Source: an uncultured Mailhella sp.
GTDB taxonomy: Bacteria; Desulfobacterota; Desulfovibrionia; Desulfovibrionales; Desulfovibrionaceae
Assembly (NCBI GenBank): GCA_944324085.1
Contig: CALUUX010000079.1
Span: 1-54,735, forward strand
Length of the DNA stretch: 54,735 bases
Direction: 5' to 3'
Made by a program: the position numbers and the translations under genes. This document shows, piece after piece, positions 39,040 through 48,169 of this stretch (its first letter is position 1; the number at the start of each line of letters is the position of its first letter). Under the pieces are notes generated by a model. It did not search any database, had not been told where the DNA came from, and worked only from the letters and a program-made list of their open reading frames with translations.

Positions 39040-42000
39040 ATGTCCACGAAAAACATGGTCACCATGGACGGCAACACGGCCGCCGCCCACATCGCTTACG
39101 CTTTTACCGAAATAGCCGCCATATACCCTATCACGCCTTCGTCGCCCATGGCGGAGAAAACCGATCTCTGGGCCGCAAACGGTCGCTTAAACATGTTCGG
39201 GCAACCTGTGCGCCTCATAGAAATGCAGTCTGAGGCGGGCGCCATCGCTGCGGCGCACGGCGCGCTGCAGACAGGGGCGTTGGCCACGTCGTTCACGTCC
39301 TCTCAAGGCCTGCTGCTCATGATTCCGGTGCTCCACCGCATTGCCGGAGAGCGGTTGCCCTGCGTTCTTCATGTGGCCACGCGAACCGTCGGAACGCACG
39401 CCATGTCCATTTTCGGCGATCACTCCGACGTCATGAATTGCCGCCAGACAGGTTTCGCCATGTTGTCCACGGCCAGCGTGCAGGAAGTCATGGATCTGGC
39501 CGGCGTCGCACATCTATGCGCCATACGTTCCCGAGTGCCGTTCCTTCACTTTTTTGACGGATTCCGCACGTCTCATGAGCTTTGCAAGGTAGAAACGCTC
39601 GACATGGACAAGCTCGTCGCCCTCGGGGACCGCGACGCGCTCGCCTCCTTCCGGGCGCATGCGTTGAACCCCGAGCACCCAAAAATACGAGGCACCGTAC
39701 AAAACGGCGACGTCTTTTTCCAGATACGGGAAGCATCCCGGCGTTTCTACGACTCTCTGCCGGATACCGTGGAAAACGCCATGGAACAAATCCGCACGCT
39801 TACCGGAAGAGAATATCATATATTCCAGTACTACGGAGATCCTGACGCGGAAGACGTCATCGTTGCCATGGGATCCGTGAGCGGCACCGTTCAGGAAACT
39901 ATAGACGCGCTGCGCGCAGGCGGACGAAAAGTCGGCTTTGTTCAGGTGCGTCTTTTCCGTCCTTTCTCCGTGCGGCATTTTCTGGCCTCCCTGCCCTCCA
40001 GCGTCCGCCGCATAGCCGTGCTTGACCGGTGCTGCGAGATGGGATCGGCCGGAGAGCCCCTCTATCAGGACATCTGCGCCGCGCTCATGGGATCGGAACG
40101 CCAGATCCTCGTCATCGGAGGGCGATACGGCCTCTCTTCCAAAGACACCGATCCCTCGCTGATACGCGACGTTTTCGACAATCTTTGCGACGCTTCTCCT
40201 CGCAATCATTTTTCCATCGGCATCACGGACGATGTAACCATGCGCTCCCTCCCCCGCAAAGAACGCTTTGACACTGAGGGAGATCATGAAAATATCGTCA
40301 TGAGCTGCAAATTTTGGGGGCTCGGTTCCGACGGCACGGTGGGCGCAAACAAAAACACCGTCGAAATCATCAACAATGTCACAATGTTATATGCTCAGGC
40401 CTATTTTGAATACGACGCCAAGAAATCTTATGGGCTTACGCGCTCTCATCTTCGGATAGGCAAGGGGCCCATCCGTTCCTCCTACGCCGTTTGCAACGCG
40501 GATATCGTGGCCTGCCACTGTCAAAATTACGTCGGCCTCTATGACATGACCGAAGAGCTCAAACCTGGCGGCGTCTTTCTGCTCAACTGCACATGGAGCC
40601 CTGACGAGCTGGAACAATGCCTGCCCGGTGCGTTCAAACGATCTCTGGCCCAAAAAAACGCCCGACTGTTTGTGATTGACGCAACGGGCCTGGCGCATGA
40701 CCTCGGTTTGGGAAATCATGTCAATATCCTTCTGCAAGCGGCCTTTTTCCGGCTCGCAGGGATCATTTCCGAACAACAGGCCGTAGAATCTATGGAACAA
40801 GCCGTCCGAAAAACCTATTTCACCAAGGGAGAAGAGGTCGTCGAACGTAATATCGCCGCCATTCACGCAGGCTTTGAACATGTGTTCGAATTTGCCGTGC
40901 CCGCGAACTGGAAAAACGCCACGACAAAAGCCTCAGAGTCTCGAAAAGACGCTCCGGACGTCGTAAAGAAACTGCTCGATCCCATCAACGCCCAAAAGGG
41001 CGACGAACTGCCCGTCAGCGCGTTTATCGGCTACGAGGACGGACAAATGGACATGGGGCTCACCGCCTGGGAAAAACGCGACATTGCCGTACGCGTCCCA
41101 CGCTGGAACGCCTCCGCCTGCCTTCAGTGCAACCGCTGTTCGCTGGTCTGCCCCCATGCGGTCCTTCGCCCCTATCTGCTGACGGCAGAAGAATCCTCCA
41201 GTGCGCCAACGGAACTCCTATCCGCGCCGGCAAAGGGGCAAGGTGCGGAAAACCTGCTCTATACGTTACAGATCAGCGTCATGGACTGCACGGGATGCGG
41301 AAGCTGCGTAGAAAGCTGTCCCGCTTCCGGCAAGGCTCTTTCCATGATTCCGAGAGCCGCCGCTGAGAATTCGAGAAAGGCATGGGAATACACGCTGTCC
41401 CTTCCGCCAAAATCCGTGTTCGACAGTTTTACCGTACGAGGAAGCCAATTCCGTCAACCGCTGCTGGAATTTTCCGCCGCCTGCGCGGGTTGCGGCGAAA
41501 CGCCCTACGCCAAGTTGCTGACGCAGCTGTTCGGCACGCGCGTCTATTGGGCGAATGCGACCGGCTGCTCTCAGGCCTGGGGGGCAGCCATGCCCGGCAT
41601 CCCCTATACGACCAACGCCCAGGGGCAGGGACCGGCATGGTCAAATTCCCTCTTTGAAAACAACGCGGAATTCAGTCTGGGGATGCTGCTTTCCGTGCGA
41701 CAGCAGCGGGAAAAACAACGGCAGCGAGTCATTACGTTGCTGAACGAGTTACCTGAAGGTCCAGCCAGCCTGGCCGCCCGTCGATGGCTGGAAAGTTTTG
41801 ATGACTACGATAACTCCGAGAACGCTTCCAAAACACTTAAAGAAGAACTTGAACTTCTGCCGCAGACGGATCTGATAAGAGAGGTCCTCGCGCATGCCGA
41901 TCAACTGGTCAAAAAGTACTTCTGGATGTTCGGAGGCGACGGCTGGGCCTACGATATCGGCTTTGGAGGCCTCGATCATGTGCTGGCTTCAGAAGAGGAC

Positions 42001-42570
42001 ATCAACGTGCTCGTCGTGGATACGGAAGTGTATTCCAACACCGGCGGCCAGTCGTCCAAGGCCACTCCGCTGGGGGCTGTGGCGCAATTCGCCGCTTCCG
42101 GCAAGAAGAGCGCCAAAAAAGATCTCGGCGCCATGTTCATGGCCTACGGCAATATCTATGTGGCGCAGGTTGCCATGGGAGCTTCCCCCGACCAGCTCAT
42201 GAAAGCCCTCAAGGAAGCCTCAAGCTATCGCGGCCCATCAATTGTCATCGCCTACGCGCCCTGCACCGCGCATGGCATACGCGCGGGCATGGCGCGAGCG
42301 CAACAAGAAATGAAAAAAGCCGTGGAATCCGGCTACTGGCCGCTTTATCGCTACCATCCGGAACGCGAACATCCCTTTACGCTGGACAGTCGTCCGCCGA
42401 GCCTGGATTACGACGCCTTCCTCAGCGGAGAAAACCGGTACGCCGCCCTGAAGCGCACCTTCCCCGAACAGGCGGAACGTCTCGAAGCGCAGGCGAAAAA
42501 AGCCGCGGAATCTCGATATCGTCGCTATGTGATCCTCGATCGGGAGGGCTCTGCCACAAAGAAAGAATAA
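39040..42570 (+). CDS. por: Pyruvate:ferredoxin (flavodoxin) oxidoreductase, single chain
   Basis: 1176-residue enzyme converting pyruvate plus CoA to acetyl-CoA, CO2 and reduced ferredoxin. The domain order is normal: pyrimidine-binding domain I (MVTMDGNTAAAHIAYAFTEIAAIYPITPSSPMAE), transketolase-C-like domain, the EKR-type middle domain, two ferredoxin cluster motifs (CLQCNRCSLVCPH and CTGCGSCVESCP), and the TPP-binding domain with CAGCGETPYAKLL, GDGWAYDIGFGGLDHV and 'VLVVDTEVYSNTGGQSSKATPLGAVAQFA'. It ends soon after the domain and lacks the long C-terminal extension that protects the D. africanus enzyme from oxygen. ATG 39040 has AAAGAG upstream. Confidence 0.97.
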   Translation: MSTKNMVTMDGNTAAAHIAYAFTEIAAIYPITPSSPMAEKTDLWAANGRLNMFGQPVRLIEMQSEAGAIAAAHGALQTGALATSFTSSQGLLLMIPVLHRIAGERLPCVLHVATRTVGTHAMSIFGDHSDVMNCRQTGFAMLSTASVQEVMDLAGVAHLCAIRSRVPFLHFFDGFRTSHELCKVETLDMDKLVALGDRDALASFRAHALNPEHPKIRGTVQNGDVFFQIREASRRFYDSLPDTVENAMEQIRTLTGREYHIFQYYGDPDAEDVIVAMGSVSGTVQETIDALRAGGRKVGFVQVRLFRPFSVRHFLASLPSSVRRIAVLDRCCEMGSAGEPLYQDICAALMGSERQILVIGGRYGLSSKDTDPSLIRDVFDNLCDASPRNHFSIGITDDVTMRSLPRKERFDTEGDHENIVMSCKFWGLGSDGTVGANKNTVEIINNVTMLYAQAYFEYDAKKSYGLTRSHLRIGKGPIRSSYAVCNADIVACHCQNYVGLYDMTEELKPGGVFLLNCTWSPDELEQCLPGAFKRSLAQKNARLFVIDATGLAHDLGLGNHVNILLQAAFFRLAGIISEQQAVESMEQAVRKTYFTKGEEVVERNIAAIHAGFEHVFEFAVPANWKNATTKASESRKDAPDVVKKLLDPINAQKGDELPVSAFIGYEDGQMDMGLTAWEKRDIAVRVPRWNASACLQCNRCSLVCPHAVLRPYLLTAEESSSAPTELLSAPAKGQGAENLLYTLQISVMDCTGCGSCVESCPASGKALSMIPRAAAENSRKAWEYTLSLPPKSVFDSFTVRGSQFRQPLLEFSAACAGCGETPYAKLLTQLFGTRVYWANATGCSQAWGAAMPGIPYTTNAQGQGPAWSNSLFENNAEFSLGMLLSVRQQREKQRQRVITLLNELPEGPASLAARRWLESFDDYDNSENASKTLKEELELLPQTDLIREVLAHADQLVKKYFWMFGGDGWAYDIGFGGLDHVLASEEDINVLVVDTEVYSNTGGQSSKATPLGAVAQFAASGKKSAKKDLGAMFMAYGNIYVAQVAMGASPDQLMKALKEASSYRGPSIVIAYAPCTAHGIRAGMARAQQEMKKAVESGYWPLYRYHPEREHPFTLDSRPPSLDYDAFLSGENRYAALKRTFPEQAERLEAQAKKAAESRYRRYVILDREGSATKKE

Positions 42571-42598
42571 AAAACTTTCTTTTCGTAAAAAAAAAGAC

Positions 42599-42627
42599 TT
42601 GCCAAGGGCAGGCAAATCGTCTAATCA
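42599..42627 (+). promoter_or_regulatory. Candidate promoter of tRNA-Leu
   Basis: TTGCCA (42599) and TAATCA (42622) are 17 bases apart, with an overlapping TCTAAT. It ends 10 bases before the tRNA. Confidence 0.45.
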
Positions 42628-42636
42628 ATGTCCTGC

Positions 42637-42723
42637 GCCGAAGTGGTGAAATTGGTAGACACGCTAGGTTCAGGGTCTAGTTCCCGTTCGGGAGTAAGAG
42701 TTCGAGTCTCTTCTTCGGCACCA
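42637..42723 (+). tRNA. tRNA-Leu (anticodon CAG)
   Basis: 87-nt type II tRNA. The acceptor stem is GCCGAAG / CTTCGGC, with discriminator A and encoded CCA. The anticodon loop TTCAGGG gives CAG. The long variable arm (TCCCG-TTCG-GGGA-type) and T arm AAGAG-TTCGAGT-CTCTT confirm leucine class. Confidence 0.96.
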
Positions 42724-42739
42724 GATTTCTATCAGCCTT

Positions 42740-42773
42740 AAGCCGGAACGTTATAAGGACGTTCCGGCTTTTT
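42740..42773 (+). terminator. Intrinsic terminator of tRNA-Leu
   Basis: 10-bp perfect stem AGCCGGAACG / CGTTCCGGCT with a 9-base loop, followed by TTTTT. Confidence 0.95.
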
Positions 42774-43091
42774 GCGTTAATGCGTCCTAGAAACGTCATC
42801 TTCTTGAAACAGTCGCACTATTACAGGCAAGCTCGTTTCTCCAAAAGACTTTCGAAAGATTCTGAACAAAAAAACGTTACAATAATGTTACGCCTCCCTT
42901 CAGGTTCTTCCGTTGAAAACATGATATTTCTTATATAAACGCACGACGCATAGCTATCCACTGCCGTTAAACGAAAAGAATATTTTTCACGCATGAAAGG
43001 CAGAATTGAAATCCTACCATACCTGTGTTAAGTTTCGTCTGACATATTTCCCGTTTCCCTGTTTCGCGTACGGAAAGGATCACACGCCGTT
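42774..43091 (+). other. Intergenic region upstream of the hydrolase/ATP-grasp cassette
   Basis: No gene seen in 318 bases. It is more AT-rich than the flanks. GTTACAATAATGTTAC (near 42878) is an imperfect inverted repeat (TTACA..TGTTA) that resembles the palindrome at 16681-16695. TTGAAA near 42913 and TATATAA near 42933 may belong to a promoter but have poor spacing. Confidence 0.4.
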
Positions 43092-43862
43092 ATGGTAAAA
43101 ACCTGGAATCTCTCCATTCCCGAACTGACCGGTCGGGAAAAACGTCGGGCCTATCTCTATCTTCCCACCATGTACCGGACGCAGCCGCGCCGTCGCTTTC
43201 CCGTGTTGTACATGTTTGATGGCCATAACGTCTTCTTCGACTCTCACGCCACCCACGGTAAAAGCTGGGGACTCTCGGAATACCTCGACTTTGTGGACGT
43301 GCCCATTATCGTCGCCGCCGTGGAATGCAATCATCACCCCGACAACGGTCGTCTTTCCGAGTATTCGCCCTATGACTTTTCCGATCCCGAATTCGGCGAC
43401 GTCACTGGCCGGGGCGACATTACCATGGATTGGCTTGTCAGCACGTTCAAAGCCTCTATCGACCGCCGCTATCGCACCATTCCCTGGCGGGAAAGCACAT
43501 TCATCGCCGGCAGTTCCATGGGGGGGCTCATGAGCCTGTACGCGGTAACGCGCTACAATGAAATCTTCTCCCGCGCGGCCGCACTTTCGCCGCATATCTG
43601 GGCTGATCAGCGACGCCTGCTCGAACTCATACGCACCGCTCCCCTCGCTCCGGACACCATCGTCTACATGGACTGGGGTTCGGACGAATTTGGCGGTGAC
43701 AAAAACATGGCTCATGACCTTCGCGTGGTGGCGGACGCGCTCTTTGACAGGGGCATTCATTTGACCGCCCGCGTGGTGCCCGGCGGCGAGCACAGCGAAG
43801 CGAGCTGGGAAAAGCAAACTCCGTTTTTCATGGAAACACTGATGTACGGCCTTGACGACTGA
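43092..43862 (+). CDS. Alpha/beta hydrolase, esterase D/enterochelin-esterase-like
   Basis: 256-residue cytosolic hydrolase of the putative-esterase (PF00756-type) group. There is no signal peptide. The strand 'RRFPVLYMFDGHNVFFD' is the usual entry, the nucleophile elbow is GSSMGG with S142 as nucleophile, and the histidine is probably in PGGEHSEASWE near residue 235. An acid in DWGSDEFGG completes a plausible triad. Substrates in this group range from S-formylglutathione to siderophore esters. AAAGGA lies about 12 bases before the ATG. First gene of a three-gene cassette; the next hydrolase starts 20 bases downstream. Confidence 0.85.
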   Translation: MVKTWNLSIPELTGREKRRAYLYLPTMYRTQPRRRFPVLYMFDGHNVFFDSHATHGKSWGLSEYLDFVDVPIIVAAVECNHHPDNGRLSEYSPYDFSDPEFGDVTGRGDITMDWLVSTFKASIDRRYRTIPWRESTFIAGSSMGGLMSLYAVTRYNEIFSRAAALSPHIWADQRRLLELIRTAPLAPDTIVYMDWGSDEFGGDKNMAHDLRVVADALFDRGIHLTARVVPGGEHSEASWEKQTPFFMETLMYGLDD

Positions 43863-43882
43863 CGCCGCATCATGGAGGACAC

Positions 43883-44647
43883 ATGCAAACAAGGTACTTC
43901 AAGGAATACAGCCCGGCCCTCGGCCGCGATATGGAATGCAAGGTATACGGCCATGCGGGAAGGCCTCTGCTCTTTGTTCCCTGTCAGGACGGACGCTTTT
44001 TCTCTTTCGAAGACTTTCACATGTCCGACACCATGGCTCCATGGATAGAAAGCGGAAAACTCATGGTCATCGCCATTGACACCATTGATCAGGAAACCTG
44101 GTCAAACAAAAGCGGCGATCCATGGTGGCGCATTCGTCGCCATGAAGCGTGGATGAGTCACATCTTCAATGAAATCGTTCCGTTCGGCCAGCATCTGGCC
44201 CGCGTGGCCAACGGCTGGGAAGGCAATCCCGGCCTTATCGCCTTCGGGTGCAGCCTCGGTGCGTTACATGCGGTCAACCTGTATCTCCGACGTCCCGACC
44301 TTTTCACCGGCCTGCTGGCTCTTTCCGGCATCTATACGGCAAGCTACGGATTCGGAAACTACATGGACGACGTCGTCTATCAGAACTCCCCGGTGGACTA
44401 CATGGCCAACATGCCCACGGATCATCCCTACATCGCCTTGTACAACAGCCAGCGCGCGGCGATCTGCGTAGGACAGGGCGCGTGGGAAATGCCGGAATCC
44501 ACAAGACAACTCAAAGAAATCTTCGAACGCAAGGGCATCCATCTGTGGGTAGATCTGTGGGGGCACGACGTGAACCACGACTGGCCGTGGTGGTATAAGC
44601 AGGTGGAATATTTTCTGCCGTGGCTGCTGGGGGAACGCGCGGCCTGA
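43883..44647 (+). CDS. Second alpha/beta hydrolase (esterase-like) of the cassette
   Basis: 254-residue alpha/beta hydrolase, different in sequence from its neighbour. The nucleophile elbow is FGCSLGALHA (S124). The histidine is in 'LWVDLWGHDVNHDWPWWYKQ' near the C-terminus. Aromatic-rich segments (WWRIRRHEAW, WPWWYKQVEYF) suggest a specific, perhaps peptide- or amide-like, substrate. Relatives are annotated as esterases. GGAGG lies about 9 bases before ATG. The following ATP-grasp gene starts 83 bases later. Confidence 0.83.
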   Translation: MQTRYFKEYSPALGRDMECKVYGHAGRPLLFVPCQDGRFFSFEDFHMSDTMAPWIESGKLMVIAIDTIDQETWSNKSGDPWWRIRRHEAWMSHIFNEIVPFGQHLARVANGWEGNPGLIAFGCSLGALHAVNLYLRRPDLFTGLLALSGIYTASYGFGNYMDDVVYQNSPVDYMANMPTDHPYIALYNSQRAAICVGQGAWEMPESTRQLKEIFERKGIHLWVDLWGHDVNHDWPWWYKQVEYFLPWLLGERAA

Positions 44648-44730
44648 CGATACGCGACAGGGGGAAACGCGGATCGACCGCGCTCCGATTCGCTCCATGA
44701 GAACGGCGCCGATAAGGAGGAGAAGGCACC

Positions 44731-45924
44731 ATGAAAAACTTTGTGTTCATTTCACCCAATTTTCCTACCAACTACTGGAAGTTTTGCCGCCATCTCAAAG
44801 ATAACGGCTTGAACGTTCTCGGCATTGGAGACCAGCCCTATAACGAGCTTTTGCCGGAACTCAAAGCCAGTCTGAACGAATATTACAAAGTCGGCAGCCT
44901 GGAAAATTACGATGAAGTGTACCGGGCCATGGGCTTTCTCATTCATAAATATGGTCGCATCGACTGGCTGGAATCCAATAACGAATACTGGCTGGAACGT
45001 GACGCCGCTCTCCGCACCGACTTCAATATCACGAGCGGCTTTCAGAACGCGGACATCCCCAGCATCCGATTCAAGTCCGGAATGAAGGAATACTATCGTC
45101 GCGCCGGCATACCGACAGCTCCGTATCACCTTGTGGATAACAAACAGGGCTGCCTTGATTTCATTGCGCAAGTCGGCTGGCCTGTAGTTGTCAAACCGGA
45201 CAACGGCGTAGGAGCTTCCGACACGCGAAAGCTCGCCTCAGAAGCCGATCTTGACGACTTCATGGCCCACAAGACGCCCGGCGTGCCATATATCATGGAA
45301 GAATTCATTCATGCGGAAATCAATTCCTACGATGCCATTTATAACTCTCAGGGAGAACCCATTTTCGAGACAGGCAACATCACGCCCATATCTCTGATGG
45401 ACGTCGTGAACAACGCCGAAAACGTCATGTACTACATTCTCAAGGATCTGCCTGACGATACTCGTGCCGCCGGTCGGGCTACGGCAAAAAGTTTCGGAGT
45501 AAAAAGCCGTTTCATCCATTTCGAGTTCTTCCGGCTCACCCAGGATCAGCCGAGCATGGGGAAAAAAGGCGACGTTGTCGCGCTGGAAGTCAACATGCGG
45601 CCATGCGGAGGGTTCAGCCCCGACATGATGAACTTCGCCAACAGCACCGACGTTTATAAAATATGGGCGGACATGATCGCATTTGATCAATCCACGCTCC
45701 CCGTAGGCGAACACTTCTATTGCGCCTTCGCCGGACGCCGTGACGGCAGAACCTTCCGTCTCTCCCATGACGAACTCATAAAAAAGTACGCCGCAAATAT
45801 GAAGATGACGGGACGAATTCCCGCCGCGTTGGCCGACGCCATGGCGGATCAGATGTACATCGCCAACTTTTCCACCAAGGAAGAAATGGAGAAATTCTAC
45901 GCCGACGCTCTGGCTTTGAAATAA
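44731..45924 (+). CDS. ATP-grasp carboxylate ligase
   Basis: 397-residue ATP-grasp enzyme of the carbamoyl-phosphate-synthetase/D-Ala ligase type. An N-terminal Rossmann-like domain (KNFVFISPNFPTNYWKFCRHL) precedes the ATP-grasp fold with 'GWPVVVKPDNGVGASDTRKL' (phosphate loop), VPYIMEEFIHAEINS and the metal motif ALEVNMRPCGG. Such enzymes activate a carboxylate as acyl-phosphate and join it to an amine or thiol. AAGGAGG lies 10 bases before ATG. With two hydrolases upstream, the cassette could make and trim a small peptide-like or amide product. Both substrates are unknown. Confidence 0.87.
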   Translation: MKNFVFISPNFPTNYWKFCRHLKDNGLNVLGIGDQPYNELLPELKASLNEYYKVGSLENYDEVYRAMGFLIHKYGRIDWLESNNEYWLERDAALRTDFNITSGFQNADIPSIRFKSGMKEYYRRAGIPTAPYHLVDNKQGCLDFIAQVGWPVVVKPDNGVGASDTRKLASEADLDDFMAHKTPGVPYIMEEFIHAEINSYDAIYNSQGEPIFETGNITPISLMDVVNNAENVMYYILKDLPDDTRAAGRATAKSFGVKSRFIHFEFFRLTQDQPSMGKKGDVVALEVNMRPCGGFSPDMMNFANSTDVYKIWADMIAFDQSTLPVGEHFYCAFAGRRDGRTFRLSHDELIKKYAANMKMTGRIPAALADAMADQMYIANFSTKEEMEKFYADALALK

Positions 45925-46242
45925 CCTAGACGTCGCCCCTTTGAGAACGTCTCCGCGGCGACCCACCACGCCAAAAACGGTTACGCTTCCGTCATCATGT
46001 CGTGGACATAAAACGGTTTGGGAGATTTTCAGGCAAAAAATCGGAAGAATCGGCCATGGACAGGAAAGACCAAAAAGTCCATCCTGAACGTCGTTGATGC
46101 CTTCTGAGGAAAACGCGTCGCTCCGCGTCTCGACGTCGTTCCTTTACAATCGTCCGACACGATCCAAACGACGCCGTGACGCGCCCCAGCCTCTCACCGT
46201 CAAGGCGAACCGACAAAAACGTCTCAACAGCAAGGAGCCGCT
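45925..46242. other. Intergenic region without recognisable gene
   Basis: 318 bases between the ATP-grasp gene and the flavoprotein gene. Short open frames on both strands lack ribosome-binding sites and protein-like composition. A 6-bp inverted repeat (GTCGCC/GGCGAC, 45931-45962) has no T run. Confidence 0.4.
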
Positions 46243-46776
46243 ATGAAAGACATCGTCATCATTTCCGCCAGTCCCCGCAAAGGCGGCAATTCCGATCTTC
46301 TTTGCGACCAGTTCATGAAAGGCGCGCTGGAAGCCGGCCACAAGGTGGAAAAAATCTCCCTTCACGACAAAAACATTCACCCATGCCTCGGTTGCGGAGC
46401 CTGCCAGAACACCCACGCCTGCGTACAGAAGGATGATATGGCCGCCATTCTCGGCAGACTAATCGCGGCCGATGTCATCGTCATGGCAACGCCCGTCTAT
46501 TTCTATACCATGAGCGCGCAGATGAAAACGTTCATCGACAGAACCGTGCCTCGGTATACCGAAATCTCCGGCAAGGAGTTCTACTTTATCGCCGCCGCGG
46601 CCGACAGCAACAAAAAAGCCCTCGAACGGACCATCGACGGATTTCGAGGCTTTACCGACTGTCTGGACAAGGTGAAGGAAAAAGGCGTTCTGCTGGCTCC
46701 AGGAGTCTGGAAAAAAGGCGACGTCATGGGCAGTGAAGCCATGAATCAGGCTTTTGCCATGGGGCGCAATGTCTGA
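46243..46776 (+). CDS. NADPH-dependent FMN reductase-family flavoprotein with Cys-rich loop
   Basis: 177-residue flavodoxin-fold protein. The FMN phosphate loop is ISASPRKGGNSDLL, and ATPVYFYTMSAQMKTFIDR is the second FMN contact. A compact loop, CLGCGACQNTHAC (residues ~49-61), is as in iron-sulfur flavoproteins and related gut-anaerobe reductases, so a [4Fe-4S] cluster or redox cysteines are possible. Predicted to be a cytosolic reductase of quinones or other small molecules. AAGGAG precedes ATG. The metallophosphoesterase starts 34 bases downstream. Confidence 0.88.
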   Translation: MKDIVIISASPRKGGNSDLLCDQFMKGALEAGHKVEKISLHDKNIHPCLGCGACQNTHACVQKDDMAAILGRLIAADVIVMATPVYFYTMSAQMKTFIDRTVPRYTEISGKEFYFIAAAADSNKKALERTIDGFRGFTDCLDKVKEKGVLLAPGVWKKGDVMGSEAMNQAFAMGRNV

Positions 46777-46810
46777 TTTCTCGTAACGCCCCACGCGCTT
46801 CGGAACGACC

Positions 46811-47953
46811 ATGCGACTTCTTCTGCCTTCTATTATTATGGCGGGTTATACGATTCTGAGCCTTGTGTTGCCACTCAGGACAGGACTCGGGTTAAAGGCC
46901 GTCATCAGCGTCGGCCTCTTGGCCGCCGGCCTCAAATATGTCTTTTATCAGGTTGTGGGAGGCGGCTTCTTTCGTCCGGATCTGCCCACTCCCGTCATGC
47001 TTGCGGCCGAGGCCCTGTACGCTTCCCTGCTGATGCTCTTTGTGCTTGCGCTGGCCAAGGACATCCTCGGACTTGCGCTCCGCCTGCTTCGCCTGTTCGG
47101 CTCCTCATGGACCATGCCCTTCACGCCCGGCATCCGCTGCGCCCTGCTTGTCTTTTTCGCCCTGACATGCGGCGTCTGGGGAACATGGCAGGCCGTACGT
47201 GTGCCGAACGTGCGAACCGTAAACATTTACTTGTCGAAACTTCCAGCGGAACTTGAAGGTTTTACTCTGGTGCAGCTCAGCGATCTGCACATAGGACCCG
47301 TGCAAAAAAAAGACTGGCTCAACCAAGTAGTGAACAAAGTCAACGCGTTATCGCCAGACACCGTAGTCATTACCGGTGACTCCATCGACGGTCTGCCGAG
47401 CGCGATTCGCCAGGAGGTGACGCCTTTTGCGTCAATAAAAGCAAAATACGGCGTCTTTGGCGTGACCGGCAACCATGAGTACTACTATGACGCGCAAGGA
47501 TGGATCGCCACATTCCGCGCTCTGGGCATAGACATGCTCAATAACGAACATCGCGTGCTTCCGGACGGACTTGTGATCGGCGGCGTTCCCGATAATACCG
47601 CGGCCCGTTTCGGCGGCGAAGGCGCGGACGTCAACGCCGCGTTTGCCCGCGCGCCGCAAGGACCGCGCGTGCTTCTGTCCCATAAGCCGAGTGATAAAGG
47701 AATTCCCTCTCCCGATGTGCACCTTCAGCTTTCCGGACATACCCACGGCGGCCTGATCCGTTTTCTCGCGCCTCTCATCGGAAGGTACAACGGAGGCTAC
47801 GTCAACGGCCTTTATCAAACGCCGCAGGGAGGGCTTCTGTACGTCAGCCCCGGCACAGGGTTATGGAACGGTTTTTCCTGTCGCCTTGGTGTACCTTCGG
47901 AAATAACCCGATTCGTGCTTCATACCCAAACGCCCTCTTCCAGCAAGTCCTGA
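46811..47953 (+). CDS. Membrane-anchored calcineurin-like metallophosphoesterase (YaeI/YkuE-type)
   Basis: 380 residues. The first ~150 hold four to five hydrophobic helices (LLPSIIMAGYTILSLVLPL, AVISVGLLAAGLKYVFY, others). The C-terminal part is a dinuclear metallophosphoesterase: LVQLSDLHIGPV, VVITGDSIDG, GVTGNHEYYYD, and QLSGHTHGGLIRF are the five metal-ligand motifs. The nearest type I recall is YkuE/YaeI, which hydrolyse phospholipid-linked or UDP-sugar pyrophosphates at the membrane face. No good ribosome-binding site beyond GGAACG. Convergent with rel. Confidence 0.9.
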   Translation: MRLLLPSIIMAGYTILSLVLPLRTGLGLKAVISVGLLAAGLKYVFYQVVGGGFFRPDLPTPVMLAAEALYASLLMLFVLALAKDILGLALRLLRLFGSSWTMPFTPGIRCALLVFFALTCGVWGTWQAVRVPNVRTVNIYLSKLPAELEGFTLVQLSDLHIGPVQKKDWLNQVVNKVNALSPDTVVITGDSIDGLPSAIRQEVTPFASIKAKYGVFGVTGNHEYYYDAQGWIATFRALGIDMLNNEHRVLPDGLVIGGVPDNTAARFGGEGADVNAAFARAPQGPRVLLSHKPSDKGIPSPDVHLQLSGHTHGGLIRFLAPLIGRYNGGYVNGLYQTPQGGLLYVSPGTGLWNGFSCRLGVPSEITRFVLHTQTPSSSKS

Positions 47954-48120
47954 TCGCGGATCGAGAGCGTTCCGGATATCGGCGTCCGCCCCACCGCTCG
48001 TCACGTCCGAACAAAGAAGATATCCACGCCCCGAAGGGGGGATTCTTTCACCGTCCGTCGACGACAACCCCACAAAACTCCGCGCTTATGGACGCGCAGT
48101 CGCAGGGGTTCCTTATTTTA

Positions 48121-48151
48121 AGGAAAAAGCCGGCCCCCCAGGGCTTTTCCT
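48121..48151 (-). terminator. Possible terminator downstream of rel
   Basis: AGGAAAAAGCC / GGGCTTTTCCT form a stem with one bulged A. On the minus strand the exit side reads GGCTTTTTCCTTAAAA. It is imperfect but correctly placed 19 bases beyond the rel stop. Confidence 0.4.
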
Positions 48152-48169
48152 GGACAACGCGGCATAGCG

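Noticed and set aside
45995..46216. Short minus-strand frame in the gap before the flavoprotein gene
   Set aside because: Arg/Ser-rich, no start site, no motif.
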